NCBI RefSeq assembly: GCF_943736985.1
Contig: NZ_CALSFS010000007.1
Span: 146,003-210,002 of the forward strand
DNA from: Clostridium sp. Marseille-Q2269
GTDB lineage: Bacteria; Bacillota; Clostridia; Clostridiales; Clostridiaceae
DNA: 64,000 nucleotides
Reading direction: 5' to 3'
Part shown: piece after piece, positions 1-9,304 of the stretch
Position numbering within the stretch: position 1 is the stretch's first letter
Layout of the letters: the number at the start of each line of letters is the position of its first letter
Notes under the pieces: model-generated
The model's input: only the letters and a program-made list of their open reading frames with translations
What the model was told of the DNA's origin: nothing
Databases searched by the model: none
Program-made: the position numbers and the translations under genes

Positions 1-323
1 TTAGTTGGTCTATTGTATAAGGTAGCCACATTTATAGCTATAAAATATATCAAAAGCATTAAAATAGAATATCCTACCATATACATCATAAAGAAAGAAT
101 ACAATTCTATAACTATTGGTATAATATAAGGACTATACTTGTCCAATTTATGACTGAACAATGTAGAAACATCTACTAATGTAATTATGATACCCCCTGC
201 CAAATATCTAATCATTAAATATTTATCACTCTGAATAAATATTATACTCAGCGAAGCAATAAAAAAACAAATAGTTATATATTTATTGATTTTCCTATAA
301 GTCATAGTATTTTTATTTTCCAT
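1..323 (-). CDS. membrane protein, N-terminal part (runs off the window)
   Basis: An open frame of 107 codons starts with ATG at 323, preceded by a strong AAGGGGG ribosome binding site, and is still open at base 1, so the gene continues outside the window. The visible part is hydrophobic, with about four likely membrane segments (roughly residues 13-30, 38-55, 63-80 and 84-102) separated by short polar turns such as SHKLDKYSP. It could be the membrane anchor of a sensor kinase, a cyclase or a transporter, but nothing catalytic is visible and I do not recognise the family. It lies in the same direction as serS but beyond the serS terminator, so it has its own promoter. Confidence 0.6.
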   Translation of the reverse strand, partial: MENKNTMTYRKINKYITICFFIASLSIIFIQSDKYLMIRYLAGGIIITLVDVSTLFSHKLDKYSPYIIPIVIELYSFFMMYMVGYSILMLLIYFIAINVATLYNRPT

Positions 324-457
324 TTAAAGTCCCCCTTCTCACCTATGTCATATAAATTCATTTTCACTTCCCCACTTAAGATTATATCCCTTTTTTTACA
401 AAATATAAATACTATTACTATTATTATACAAATTTTGTATATTTACTTAATATTAAA

Positions 458-489
458 AGGACTTTTGATATTATTTTATCAAAAGTCCT
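458..489 (-). terminator. intrinsic terminator of serS
   Basis: A perfect 13-bp stem (AGGACTTTTGATA at 458-470, its complement at 477-489) with a 6-base loop is followed on the minus strand by TTTTAATATT. It sits 22 bp past the serS stop. Confidence 0.85.
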
Positions 490-511
490 GAATTTAATTT
501 ATTGATTTTTA

Positions 512-1789
512 TTATTTAATTACTGTCATCCCCCCCATATATGGTTGTAGGGCAGTTGGAATGTTTACAGAACCGTCTTCGTTTAAGTTATTTTCTAAGA
601 AAGCTATAAGCATTCTTGGTGGAGCTACTACTGTATTGTTTAATGTATGTGCAAAATATTTTCCGTCTTCTCCATCTACACGAATCTTTAGACGACGTGC
701 TTGAGCATCCCCTAAATTAGAGCAGCTTCCTACTTCAAAGTATTTCTTTTGTCTAGGAGACCAAGCTTCTACGTCCACTGATTTTACTTTTAAATCTGCT
801 AAATCACCAGAACAACATTCTAAAGTTCTAACTGGTATATCTAAAGAACGGAATAAATCTACTGTGTTTTTCCATAGTTTATCATACCAAACCATACTTT
901 CTTCTGGTTTGCATACTACAATCATTTCTTGTTTTTCAAATTGATGAATTCTATAAATTCCTCTTTCTTCAATACCGTGAGCCCCTTTTTCTTTTCTAAA
1001 GCACGGTGAGTAACTAGTTAGAGTTTGAGGAAGAGATTCTTCTTTTAATATTGTATCTATAAATTTACCTATCATAGAATGTTCGCTAGTTCCAATTAAA
1101 TATAAATCTTCCCCTTCGATTTTATACATCATAGAATCCATTTCTGCAAAACTCATAACCCCAGTTACAACTTCACTACGAATCATAAAAGGTGGTATAC
1201 AATAAGTAAATCCTTTATTTATCATAAAATCCCTTGCATAAGAAATCACTGCAGAGTGAAGTCTTGCTATATCTCCCATGAAGTAATAGAAACCATTACC
1301 TGCAACTTTTCTAGCACTATCCAAATCAATACCATTTAATTTTTCCATAATTTCAGTATGATATGGTATTTGAAAATCGGGTATTATAGGTTCACCAAAT
1401 TTTTCAACTTCAACATTTTCACTGTCATCTTTACCAATAGGAACACTTGGATCTATTATATTTGGAATAACCATAAGAATATCTTTAACTTTTTTATTTA
1501 AATCAGCTTCTTTTACATCTAACTTAGCTAAATCTTCAGAATGAGCAGTAACTTTTTTCTTAGTTTCTTCTGCTTCTTCCTTTTTTCCTTGAGCCATTAA
1601 TGCACCAATTTGTTTTGAAATCTTATTTCTATTAGCTCTTAATTCTTCTACCTCTTTTTTAGTTTTTCTTAATTCAGCGTCTAAAGCAATTACTTCATCT
1701 ACTAAAGGAAGCTTCTTATCTTGAAACTTATTTTTTATATTTTGTTTAACGATTTCTGGATTCTCTCTTACAAATTTTAAATCTAACAT
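512..1789 (-). CDS. serS: seryl-tRNA synthetase (divergent type)
   Basis: SerRS charges tRNA-Ser in the cytoplasm. The 425 residues show the N-terminal coiled-coil arm (about 30-100, rich in Lys/Glu), then the class II catalytic domain: motif 2 around CFRKEKGAHGIEERG with the following YRIHQFEKQE, the serine-site stretch GSCSNLGDAQARR, and motif 3 around PPRMLIAFLENN. Length is normal. The segment before motif 3 is HTLNNTVVAPPR, whereas most SerRS have HTLNGSGLAxGR, so this is a divergent member. Start ATG 1789 follows GGAGGT. It is expressed from a T-box leader (see 1838-2060), as expected for an aminoacyl-tRNA synthetase in a Firmicute. It may be a second SerRS in the genome; the window cannot show this. 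Confidence 0.95.
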   Translation of the reverse strand: MLDLKFVRENPEIVKQNIKNKFQDKKLPLVDEVIALDAELRKTKKEVEELRANRNKISKQIGALMAQGKKEEAEETKKKVTAHSEDLAKLDVKEADLNKKVKDILMVIPNIIDPSVPIGKDDSENVEVEKFGEPIIPDFQIPYHTEIMEKLNGIDLDSARKVAGNGFYYFMGDIARLHSAVISYARDFMINKGFTYCIPPFMIRSEVVTGVMSFAEMDSMMYKIEGEDLYLIGTSEHSMIGKFIDTILKEESLPQTLTSYSPCFRKEKGAHGIEERGIYRIHQFEKQEMIVVCKPEESMVWYDKLWKNTVDLFRSLDIPVRTLECCSGDLADLKVKSVDVEAWSPRQKKYFEVGSCSNLGDAQARRLKIRVDGEDGKYFAHTLNNTVVAPPRMLIAFLENNLNEDGSVNIPTALQPYMGGMTVIK

Positions 1790-1837
1790 TTGTTACCTCC
1801 TAATAAAATATAAATAATTATTGTTTTAATAAATAAT

Positions 1838-2060
1838 AAAATAAAAAACTCCCATCCCACTATATACTTAATATATAACTGGGACGGAAGACATCCGCGT
1901 TGCCACCCAAATTGCTGATAAATAAACCAGCCTCTCAACATGGTACTATAAAGGGTACTAACCTTTCGATTCATCACCGACAGCTCCAAAAGTGGAAAGA
2001 TTTTAACTTTCACCGATTTTCACCACCCATCGGCTCTCTAAAGAAATTTAAAATCGTAGC
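1838..2060 (-). promoter_or_regulatory. T-box riboswitch of serS
   Basis: On the minus strand the conserved T-box motif TGGGTGGCAACGCGG (1895-1909) is followed by a terminator whose arms are CCGTCCC (1881-1887) and GGGATGGGAG (1851-1860 side), ending in a T-rich tract at about 1838-1849. Upstream are Stem I hallmarks: AGAGAGCCGATGG and the GGTGAAAATCGG arm at about 2010-2040. A serine codon, UCG at 1967-1969 in the context GAATCGAAAGG, is my candidate specifier; this is inference. Uncharged tRNA-Ser should pair with the leader and prevent termination. A 76-codon open frame running through this RNA is not a gene. Confidence 0.93.
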
Positions 2061-2171
2061 TTTTATAATCACCATTTTTTCTATATAACATTATTTGTTA
2101 TTATGTATCTTAATCAATCTATATATACATACATATTTAAAAGTATATATTAACTTTTATATTCACTATCT

Positions 2172-2200
2172 ATAATATCACATTAGCAAGGTAATTTCTA
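2172..2200 (-). promoter_or_regulatory. predicted promoter of the serS T-box leader
   Basis: TAGAAA (2195-2200) and TATTAT (2172-2177) are separated by 17 bp on the minus strand, about 110 bp upstream of Stem I. The -35 box is a weak match. Confidence 0.45.
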
Positions 2201-2731
2201 GTATTTTATGAAAGTTCATTAATAACAGAATTCCATACTATATTAAAGGAACTATGATTTATTCTTTATACTTAATTTATTCTCTATCATTTAAAATTTC
2301 TACAAGAAATATTTTCTTTAATGTTTTATTTAAAAGCATCATTACAACTAAGTAGGTGATAAATATTATAAATCCAATTATTTATTTTAAATTAATCCAT
2401 TAATATATAGTTACTTATGCAATAGTAGATGATATGAGTTTAGTAATAAAATATAATATTTATAAATAAAATTTTCAATAAAATATTAGCTGAAATATAC
2501 TAACTACCATTCAGAATATATAGCCAATGTATAGGTATACTTAGTTTTTTTCTAAATATTCTGTATCCTTATTATAGGTTATTTTCATTTTTATAGTGGT
2601 AAGACCACATATTTTCCTATTATATCCTTCCATTTACTCTAAAATTCATCTGTATAATGCTTAAACCGTTAATTGACCATTCCAATTTTAATATTTAATA
2701 TGAGTATATAGTCATCCAATAAAAAGTACTG
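2201..2731. other. AT-rich intergenic region, no gene seen
   Basis: This stretch lies between the divergent serS leader and cfa. It has stops in all frames and no conserved RNA motif that I recognise. The cfa promoter must be near its right end. Confidence 0.5.
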
Positions 2732-2745
2732 AAGGAGATACAATA

Positions 2746-3924
2746 ATGGAAAAATTATTCTTGAAAAAGTTTTTAAAAAGTATATTCTCAGATACCTTTC
2801 AAGTACAATTCTGGGACGGAACAACTGAAAAAATAGGTGAAGGAGATGTAAAGTTTAAGATATTCATAAATGAGCGTATATCTAAAAGTGATATTTTAAG
2901 AGATCCATTTTTAACTTTTGGTGAAGCATATATGAATAAGGATATAGACTTTGAAGGCAGTGTACAAGAAATTATAGAATCCATATATAAAAACAAAGAT
3001 AGTTTTCTACATAAGGCTTCTATATTCTCAAAATTATATAAGGTTACTCCTCACTCTGTAAAAAACAGTAAACAAGATATATCTCATCATTATGATTTAG
3101 GTAATGATTTTTATAAATTATGGTTAGATGAAACTATGAGTTATTCTTGTTCTTATTTTAGATCAGAAAATGACTCTCTATATGACGCACAATTAAATAA
3201 AATTGATCATATATTAAAAAAATTGAATTTACATAAAGGCGAAACCCTATTAGATATAGGCTGTGGTTGGGGTGGGCTTATACTAACTGCAGCAAAAAAA
3301 TATGGTGTTAAAGCACTTGGAATAACTTTAAGTAAAGAACAATTTAATAAAGTGGAAGAAATAATAAAAGAACAGCACCTTGAAGGTCAAGTAGAAGTTA
3401 GACTACTAGACTATAGGCAACTGTTAAAAACAGGAGAAAAATTTGATAGAATCGTTAGCGTAGGCATGTTAGAACATGTTGGTAGAAAAAATATTCCTGT
3501 TTATATGAATACTGTAAGTGATCTATTAAAAGATGGCGGTGTATCTTTACTTCATTGTATAACAGCTCAAACAGAAGGTGAAGCTAATGAGTGGATTAAA
3601 AAATACATATTCCCTGGTGGATATATACCGTCTATAAGAGAATTAGTTTATAATATGGCAGAAAATGATTTGCATTTAATAGACTTAGAAAGCTTACGTC
3701 TACATTATTGTAAAACATTAGAATGTTGGGCTAAAAACTTTGAAAATTCTTTAGATGAAGTGAAAAAATTAGGTTTCGATGATAAATTTATTAGAATGTG
3801 GAGATTATACCTAGATTCATGTGCTGCCTCATTCAATTATGGAGTAATAGATTTGCATCAATTCATATTAACAAAAGGATTAAACAATGAAATTCCTATG
3901 ACAAGAGATTATCTTTACAAATAA
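2746..3924 (+). CDS. cfa: cyclopropane-fatty-acyl-phospholipid synthase
   Basis: CFA synthase adds a methylene group from S-adenosylmethionine across the double bond of unsaturated phospholipid acyl chains at the inner membrane face. The 392-residue protein has the family signature HYDLGNDFYKLWLDETMSYSC (near residues 115-135), the SAM-binding glycine loop LLDIGCGWGGL (about 168-178), the SVGMLEHVG segment (about 240-248) and the C-terminal region WAKNFE. Length is typical. The ATG at 2746 follows GAAGGAGATACAATA, a good ribosome binding site. The gene stands alone, transcribed rightward, with long noncoding DNA on both sides. Confidence 0.93.
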   Translation: MEKLFLKKFLKSIFSDTFQVQFWDGTTEKIGEGDVKFKIFINERISKSDILRDPFLTFGEAYMNKDIDFEGSVQEIIESIYKNKDSFLHKASIFSKLYKVTPHSVKNSKQDISHHYDLGNDFYKLWLDETMSYSCSYFRSENDSLYDAQLNKIDHILKKLNLHKGETLLDIGCGWGGLILTAAKKYGVKALGITLSKEQFNKVEEIIKEQHLEGQVEVRLLDYRQLLKTGEKFDRIVSVGMLEHVGRKNIPVYMNTVSDLLKDGGVSLLHCITAQTEGEANEWIKKYIFPGGYIPSIRELVYNMAENDLHLIDLESLRLHYCKTLECWAKNFENSLDEVKKLGFDDKFIRMWRLYLDSCAASFNYGVIDLHQFILTKGLNNEIPMTRDYLYK

Positions 3925-4251
3925 ACTAATAAAGTAAAGTTTATAATATAATACACTCTCAACTGATTAATTATATAATTTTGACATATCACACTTTTAA
4001 TCAATTAGTTGAATCACATAAAATTGTATGGTTTAATTAATTTTCATTGGTTAAATCATACAATTACAAATTTATTTATTTTAGTTAATATATATTTAAA
4101 ATTTATTTATTCTTAATTAATTTATATAAATTTTAAATTTAGCGCACTTTTTGATTAATTAAAATTCAATATAGTGCACCCTTATAATAATTAAATTTTA
4201 ATTTAGCGTACTCTCAATTAATTAGCTCATATAAATTTTTATACCCCATTT
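3925..4251. other. intergenic DNA with several hairpins
   Basis: A long inverted repeat at 4022-4065 (arms AATTGTATGGTTTAA and TTAAATCATACAATT, one G-T mismatch) may terminate cfa. Just before it, TCAACTGATTAA near 3958 pairs imperfectly with TTAATCAATTAGTTGA near 3998-4013. Further right the motifs TTTAGCGCACT, TAGTGCACCC and TTTAGCGTACTC recur in AT-rich DNA. No coding frame. Confidence 0.5.
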
Positions 4252-4284
4252 TAAAGGCTTTCATAAAATTAATGAAAGCCTTTA
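4252..4284 (-). terminator. hairpin downstream of the heavy-metal protein
   Basis: A perfect 13-bp stem TAAAGGCTTTCAT / ATGAAAGCCTTTA with a 7-base loop lies 8 bp beyond the stop at 4292. The T tract is short, so termination strength is uncertain. Confidence 0.65.
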
Positions 4285-4291
4285 ACCCTAT

Positions 4292-4534
4292 TTATATCTG
4301 TGAAGCATCATAACCTGTTTTTTTAACAGCATGTATTAATTCAAATATTGGTACATCCTTACCTTCTTCTAATATAACAAAGGCTTTTTTCTTAAAATGG
4401 CTTGCCTTTGCTTTCCTTACACCCTCTACCTTTTCAAGAGCTTGTTTAACTGTAAGTTCACAATGAGCACACCTCATTCCCTCTACCTTTAGTTCTATTT
4501 CTTTTCCTTTAGATTTTTTATTAAAAAACAACAT
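4292..4534 (-). CDS. heavy-metal-associated (CopZ-like) protein
   Basis: An 80-residue protein made of one HMA domain after a short basic tail. The metal site is MRCAHC (about residues 20-25), the CxxC that binds Cu(I) or similar ions in CopZ and in the N-terminal domains of P-type ATPases; the following helix (TVKQALEKVEGV) and the C-terminal VKKTGYDA fit the ferredoxin-like fold. The usual motif is MTCxxC, so Arg in place of Thr is slightly unusual. No P-type ATPase or CopY/CsoR regulator is adjacent, so the partner is unknown. It is a single-gene unit with its own hairpin downstream. Confidence 0.85.
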   Translation of the reverse strand: MLFFNKKSKGKEIELKVEGMRCAHCELTVKQALEKVEGVRKAKASHFKKKAFVILEEGKDVPIFELIHAVKKTGYDASQI

Positions 4535-4933
4535 ATGTTACACTTCCTTCATATATCATTGATATTAAAATTCATTGTCAATATAATTATACCACTTCTC
4601 CCTAATTTTTGAAGTTTATTTATCTATAACTTATTGAAGCTACCTCATCTATCTCTATCTCACTATCTCACCTATTTCATCTATTTCTCTTAATCTCACT
4701 TACTTCAGTTATTTTGGTTACTTTGACTTCATCACTTAACTAAGCTATTTACTTTAGATGATATTAAATTAATTATAATAACAATTTCTCAATGTACCCT
4801 AATGAATTAATCTACACTCTTTATATAAAAAACTAATTTTACATTATAGGGGTATAAACCTCATTATGGAACGGTTTATTTGAAATCTAATATTATATAT
4901 TATAATAGTAATTTTTAAAAGGAAGTCTTATAT
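4535..4933. other. intergenic region with a pyrimidine-rich tract
   Basis: At about 4639-4703 the plus strand is strongly C/T-biased, with degenerate repeats of CTATCTCA / CTATTTCATC. A small hairpin (ATAAACC near 4854 with GGTTTAT near 4873) precedes the next gene. No convincing coding frame. Confidence 0.4.
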
Positions 4934-6397
4934 ATGTCAAGTGGAATGTATCAAACAGTATTAGATGTAAAGATGGGCGACGTAATTTCAAAATACTCTA
5001 GAGATAAGGTTACTCTACTTGGTAGCTATTTAGAAAAAGACAGTAAATTTGTAGATAATTTAGAATTAGTTATAACTCCAGGGGATGGCAGTCCAACTTT
5101 AATTACAAAACTCCCCTATAGTGGATATGATCTACAACTTTTCCTAGGGGATTTTAATGGTGATAATAAAGATGAGATCATGGTTAGAGGTTCCTTTGGT
5201 GGATCAGGAGGATATGCTATAGCAGAAATTTATGATTATAAAGCAGGAAGACTTATAGGAATATTTAACCCAGATAAATTTTCTGAAAACTATAAAGTAA
5301 TAGCAAGATACTTAGATGGATATAAAGTTTTGGTTAATTCTATTACCTTAAATGAATATTTTATATATGATATTTCTCATACACCTAAAGAGTATCTAAA
5401 CATGATCTATGATGAAAATGGAAAAGTCATTAGCTCCGATGAGCCTACTATTTCAGCCATTAATGATGCCTTCCCTATTAAGCTTATATCTGAAAATAAC
5501 TACTATCTATTCATTAGGCAAAGAATAATTGGTGTTTCCAATGCTGATACCATAGGATATGTAGAAAGCTTTGTAGATTTATTAAACAATAATATGAAAG
5601 TAGTACAAATGGGCTATTATAATTTTGGTCTAAAGGGTCCAGTTCCAACCCCAACAAATAGAACGGTTAAAACTGATAGTTTAGAAGATAAATTCCCTGT
5701 GGGTAGTACTCTTATACCAATTAATGAGCTTGGATGGGATAACGATGAAATCAAAATTGATTTAGATTATGATGGAAATGATGAATGCCTAGTTCCATAC
5801 ACATTGGATGGATGTCCTTATCTAGGCTTGTTAAGAATGGATGACTCTTCTTATTCACTGGAAGACAGTTTTAAAGGTGAAGGGTATACAATTAAAGATT
5901 TGATAATTAAAAACATGGGGGAAGAATATCATATTTTCCTAGGATTTAAAATAGACGATAATATAGGTAAACTTCACATACTAACATATAGAAAAGGTAA
6001 ATTAGTAAAAGCATTTAAAGATGATGGATATTATTACAGCAAGATTTACCTTAAAGATTTAGATTTTGATGGAAAAGAAGAATTAATCTTATGGACACAC
6101 GACAGCTATGAAGCGTACAATATCCATATTTATTCCATTAAAGAAAAAGGATTAAAATCAACTAATAAATACGATAGATTTTATTACAAAGAAGTTATAG
6201 ATTATTATACAAACTTGTTAGAGAAAGATCCTGATTTTTCAATCTATCTTTACTATTTAGCCTTAGCTTATATGAAAAGTGGAGATTTTAAGAATGCTAT
6301 TGCTGCTGTAGATAAAGCTTTAGAAGCAGAAGATCCATATCCTGCAACAAGAGCATTAAAGAGTCTAAGAAGAAAAGCAACAAGACACATAAAATAA
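4934..6397 (+). CDS. FG-GAP-like repeat protein with C-terminal TPR
   Basis: A 487-residue protein with no recognisable signal peptide. Three aspartate-rich loops resemble calcium-binding FG-GAP/VCBS repeats: DFNGDNKDEI (about 73-82), DLDYDGNDECL in the middle, and DLDFDGKEELIL near 376. Each is followed by short beta-strand-like hydrophobic runs, as in beta-propeller proteins. The last 60 residues form a tetratricopeptide-like pair of helices (YLYYLALAYMKSGDFKNAI). FG-GAP proteins are usually exported, so the missing leader is odd. Start ATG 4934 follows AAAAGGAAG. No operon partner. Function unknown; a scaffold or surface role by an unconventional route would be speculation. Confidence 0.75.
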   Translation: MSSGMYQTVLDVKMGDVISKYSRDKVTLLGSYLEKDSKFVDNLELVITPGDGSPTLITKLPYSGYDLQLFLGDFNGDNKDEIMVRGSFGGSGGYAIAEIYDYKAGRLIGIFNPDKFSENYKVIARYLDGYKVLVNSITLNEYFIYDISHTPKEYLNMIYDENGKVISSDEPTISAINDAFPIKLISENNYYLFIRQRIIGVSNADTIGYVESFVDLLNNNMKVVQMGYYNFGLKGPVPTPTNRTVKTDSLEDKFPVGSTLIPINELGWDNDEIKIDLDYDGNDECLVPYTLDGCPYLGLLRMDDSSYSLEDSFKGEGYTIKDLIIKNMGEEYHIFLGFKIDDNIGKLHILTYRKGKLVKAFKDDGYYYSKIYLKDLDFDGKEELILWTHDSYEAYNIHIYSIKEKGLKSTNKYDRFYYKEVIDYYTNLLEKDPDFSIYLYYLALAYMKSGDFKNAIAAVDKALEAEDPYPATRALKSLRRKATRHIK

Positions 6398-6477
6398 CTT
6401 TAAAATTTATTAAATCTTACTCACAAGAAAAATAAATAAAATCTATAAAATAAATAGTAAGCACATAATTAAATAAA

Positions 6478-6643
6478 ATAGATTTAATTTTAATATGGCA
6501 AATATAAAAATTACACCTAATACCACATAAATAAGCTTTAAAAATCCTTAATGTTTCTTAATTAATTTTTATGTAATTATGTAAAGAATACATTTTTATA
6601 TTAGGAATGTGATGTTATATTAGCAGTTTAAAATTAAATCTAT
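6478..6643. repeat. small element with terminal inverted repeats, copy 1
   Basis: The left end ATAGATTTAATTTTAATA (6478-6495) is matched by an inverted 16-bp right end at 6628-6643. The same 18-bp ends bracket a different 81-bp core at 32377-32493. The right end lies 17 bp past the stop of a truncated AAA-ATPase gene. This looks like a MITE or a palindromic noncoding repeat. Confidence 0.55.
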
Positions 6644-6659
6644 TTAAAATTAAGGTAAT

Positions 6660-7883
6660 TTACTTATGAAAACCTATTTTTTTATAAAATTCTTCCCAAT
6701 AAATATTTTTTATCACATAGTTCGGAACACCCAATATAACATTATTAGCTTCTACATCCTTTATTGTAAGCATACCTAAATAAAAAAGTAGTGATTTAAA
6801 GTTCTCTCTATTATCATACATTGATGTTATATTAAATTTTTCTACTAGTTTAGTGCTAGTTTTCCCTATATTCATTATATCTGTTATTAATGATTCATCT
6901 TTAAAATTCATGGCTAATCTATTTATTCTTCCATAATCTGTCCTTATATTATAATCTATCATTTCCTCAGGATATCTTTTATATCTTAAATAATTCTTTA
7001 AAAAATACATAGTCATATCCGGATTAAACACTGTTTCTCCATTTTTATTAAACCTATATCCATTATAATAAAAGTCCATATCTTTTATCACATTATTTCT
7101 ATCATTTATATTCATTTCATCTATAATAGTTTCTAATTCCATTTTTGTAAATCCGAAAACATCATTCAAATCCTCTTCCATAGTTAAGTTTTCAGTTATA
7201 TTAAATCCACTAGTTAAATCATCTAGCATTATAGGACTTACTCCAGTGATAAATATTCTATTAAAATTATCATTTGTGGCATCTTTTATAGCCTTATAAA
7301 ATGACTTAACAAATCCTTCCCCATGAAGTATTGTTTCATAAGCAGCATCATTTCCCACTGTTATTAGTTCATTAGCAAAATTATCGTATTCATCTATTAG
7401 TACAAATACAGGTATTTTTATTTTACTAGCAAAAAAAGATATGTATTGTACTATTACTTCTGCACTTTGTACTTCTTCAGGAATAGAGACCTGTTCTAAT
7501 AAATCTGAATATTGCTCTATAAATTTTCTTGCAGATAACAGTACTTTTGCATTAAAACTTTTTCTAAGCTCCTCTTCACCGTGTCCTGAATCAATTCCTG
7601 CAAAACTTATTTTCCAAACAAGAAACTTATTTCTCTCCTCTGTAGGATTTTTACCTATATATAAATCACCAAATAATCCTTGAAATTTATCCTTCTTATT
7701 TATATCATAATAATTCTCAAGCATAGATATAAATAAACTCTTTCCAAACCTTCTAGGTCTTATAAAAAATTGATATGGAGCATATCCATCAAGTAATTCT
7801 ATATATGGAGTTTTATCTACATAAAAATAATCTTCTTCTTTTAAAACTTCAAAATTAGAAATACCATAGGGTATCTTTTTCAT
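6660..7883 (-). CDS. AAA-ATPase-like protein, truncated (nuclease domain missing)
   Basis: The 407 residues match, almost line by line, the first three quarters of the protein encoded at 10298-11992. The start MKKIPYGISNFEVL, the Walker A-like RPRRFGKSLFIS (about 42-53), the Walker B VFVLIDEYDNFANE (about 158-171), and SPIMLDDLTSGFN are all present. The protein stops after NIYWEEFYKKIGFHK, where the paralog goes on for about 155 residues with a PD-(D/E)XK nuclease fold. The stop is 17 bp from a terminal-inverted-repeat element, suggesting that the 3' part was lost when that element inserted or by recombination there. ATPase motifs are intact, so it may still fold; equally it may be decaying. 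The family (AAA-ATPase-like, PF09820 type) is multi-copy in clostridia and lacks an established function. Confidence 0.8.
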   Translation of the reverse strand: MKKIPYGISNFEVLKEEDYFYVDKTPYIELLDGYAPYQFFIRPRRFGKSLFISMLENYYDINKKDKFQGLFGDLYIGKNPTEERNKFLVWKISFAGIDSGHGEEELRKSFNAKVLLSARKFIEQYSDLLEQVSIPEEVQSAEVIVQYISFFASKIKIPVFVLIDEYDNFANELITVGNDAAYETILHGEGFVKSFYKAIKDATNDNFNRIFITGVSPIMLDDLTSGFNITENLTMEEDLNDVFGFTKMELETIIDEMNINDRNNVIKDMDFYYNGYRFNKNGETVFNPDMTMYFLKNYLRYKRYPEEMIDYNIRTDYGRINRLAMNFKDESLITDIMNIGKTSTKLVEKFNITSMYDNRENFKSLLFYLGMLTIKDVEANNVILGVPNYVIKNIYWEEFYKKIGFHK

Positions 7884-8261
7884 TTATTTTCACTCCTTTT
7901 ATTTATACTTTTGCTAATAAAATTAATTTATAATATAAGCTAAGTATGAATATATTTTTCATTCCTATTTATTATCTACCCACTTATGAAAATTTTATAA
8001 TATATCTGTTATAAAAAACATAAAGAATACTGTAGTATAAACTTGTTATTATATATAAACTCACATTTACTTCATTTTATCCATATATGAATAGTATACC
8101 CTATGTTTAGTATCATTTAAATAAAATAACATATTCAATATAATAAGATTCTGTCTACCTTAGCAAATTACATATTTATTATTTAAATAAAAGTAACTCA
8201 ATTTATTTTAGTTTCCATTCACACTATTTACTAAGTAAGGTTTTTTACTATTTTTAAATTT
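7884..8261. other. intergenic region, no gene seen
   Basis: AT-rich DNA between the truncated AAA gene's start and the end of the broken TetR gene. It presumably carries the AAA promoter. No repeat family found elsewhere in the window was recognised here. Confidence 0.4.
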
Positions 8262-8857
8262 TTATTGTTTTCCAACACCCTTTAATATAAATTGAACCAT
8301 ATCCTCTACATCATTTGAATGATCTACTTTAGCATCACTAAACAATGCAAATCTAAAGATAAAACATCCTATAATATGAGTTAACATCATCTCAATAATT
8401 GTGGGAGTTTCTATATCTTTTATATCTCCCTTTTTTTTATAGGTATCAATACTAAGGGTTAGATTTTTTAAAACTCTACGTTCAAATTCATCCATCATCT
8501 GCTGTTGTAACTCTTTTCTATGTAATAATTCTGATATTATGATTTTAAATATTTCTTTATTTTCTTCTATAAACCCCAATCTATTTGTTATAAGCTCTCT
8601 TAAAAAATCTTGAAAACTATCATAATTATTCTTTAAAACATCTTCTACAAGTTCATCTGTAATACTAGCAATAGCATCAATTAAAAAAGTTATTATTATA
8701 GCTAATAATAACTTTTCCTTAGTTTCAAAATGTCTGAATATAGTCCCCTCTGCAACCCCAGCCTCTCTTGCAATTTCACTGGTAGATGTGGCTGCATATC
8801 CTTTTTCTGCAAATAACTTAATATCAATTTCTAATATTTTTCCTGTTTGGTTGTCAT
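8262..8857 (-). pseudogene. TetR-family regulator, frameshifted
   Basis: The frame closing at 8262 can be read upstream without a stop to about 8840 and gives a full TetR DNA-binding region: LEIDIKLFAEKGYAATSTSE, then IAREAGVAEGTIFRHFETKEKL. The expected N-terminus MTTKQEK (ATG at 8855-8857) is in another frame and runs into TAG. One base missing from the A-run at 8836-8841 explains this. Upstream of that ATG the frame reads SSSPYSRFIYENLLKLAEENINKK, so the ancestral protein may have started near 8935, behind AAGGGG, where only ATT is present. An alternative is a short C-terminal protein starting at TTG 8579, but it would have no DNA-binding domain. It follows a truncated ABC permease, its likely former target. 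Confidence 0.8.
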
Positions 8858-8996
8858 TTTTTTATTTATATTTTCTTCTGCTAACTTTAACAAATTTTCA
8901 TATATAAACCTACTGTAAGGAGATGAACTACAAATTCTATCCCCTTATTACATTCCTTTCATTTTACATAATTAAATTTAAATAATTTTCACTAAC

Positions 8997-9304
8997 TTAT
9001 ATGCTACCATATTTCTTTAGTGTAAATATATTTAATACTATAAATACTGCTGCAAATAGAACTAGCATAAGTAAATCCATTTTTATATCATTAAATAAGA
9101 ATCCTTTATACATAACATTTTGAAGAGCTTTTCCACCATAGTACATAGGCATAAATTTGGCTACAACTTGTAACCAATGGGTCATATTTTCTATTGGAAA
9201 AATACCTGCAAAGAAAATTTGTGGTATTATAATTACGGGTATAAATTGTACCATTTGAAACTCTGAATTTGCAAATGCAGACAACAAAATTCCTAAGCTT
9301 AATA
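8997..9304 (-). pseudogene. ABC-2 type permease, C-terminal remnant
   Basis: The frame reads LSLGILLSAFANSEFQMVQF, then IPVIIIPQIFFAGIFPIENM and a final hydrophobic helix ending in LKKYGSI, characteristic of the last two membrane segments of ABC-2 family permeases (DrrB/YhgE type). About 100 codons remain; the N-terminal two thirds are missing. The frame opens directly at the stop codon of the response regulator gene (9305-9307), so a deletion probably joined the two genes and removed the sensor kinase, ABC ATPase and permease N-terminus that would be expected between them. The methionine start inside the remnant has no convincing ribosome binding site. Confidence 0.75.

Noticed and set aside
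1783-2013. 76-codon frame upstream of serS on the minus strand
   Set aside because: It lies inside the T-box leader, and its sequence is explained by the conserved T-box and terminator elements.
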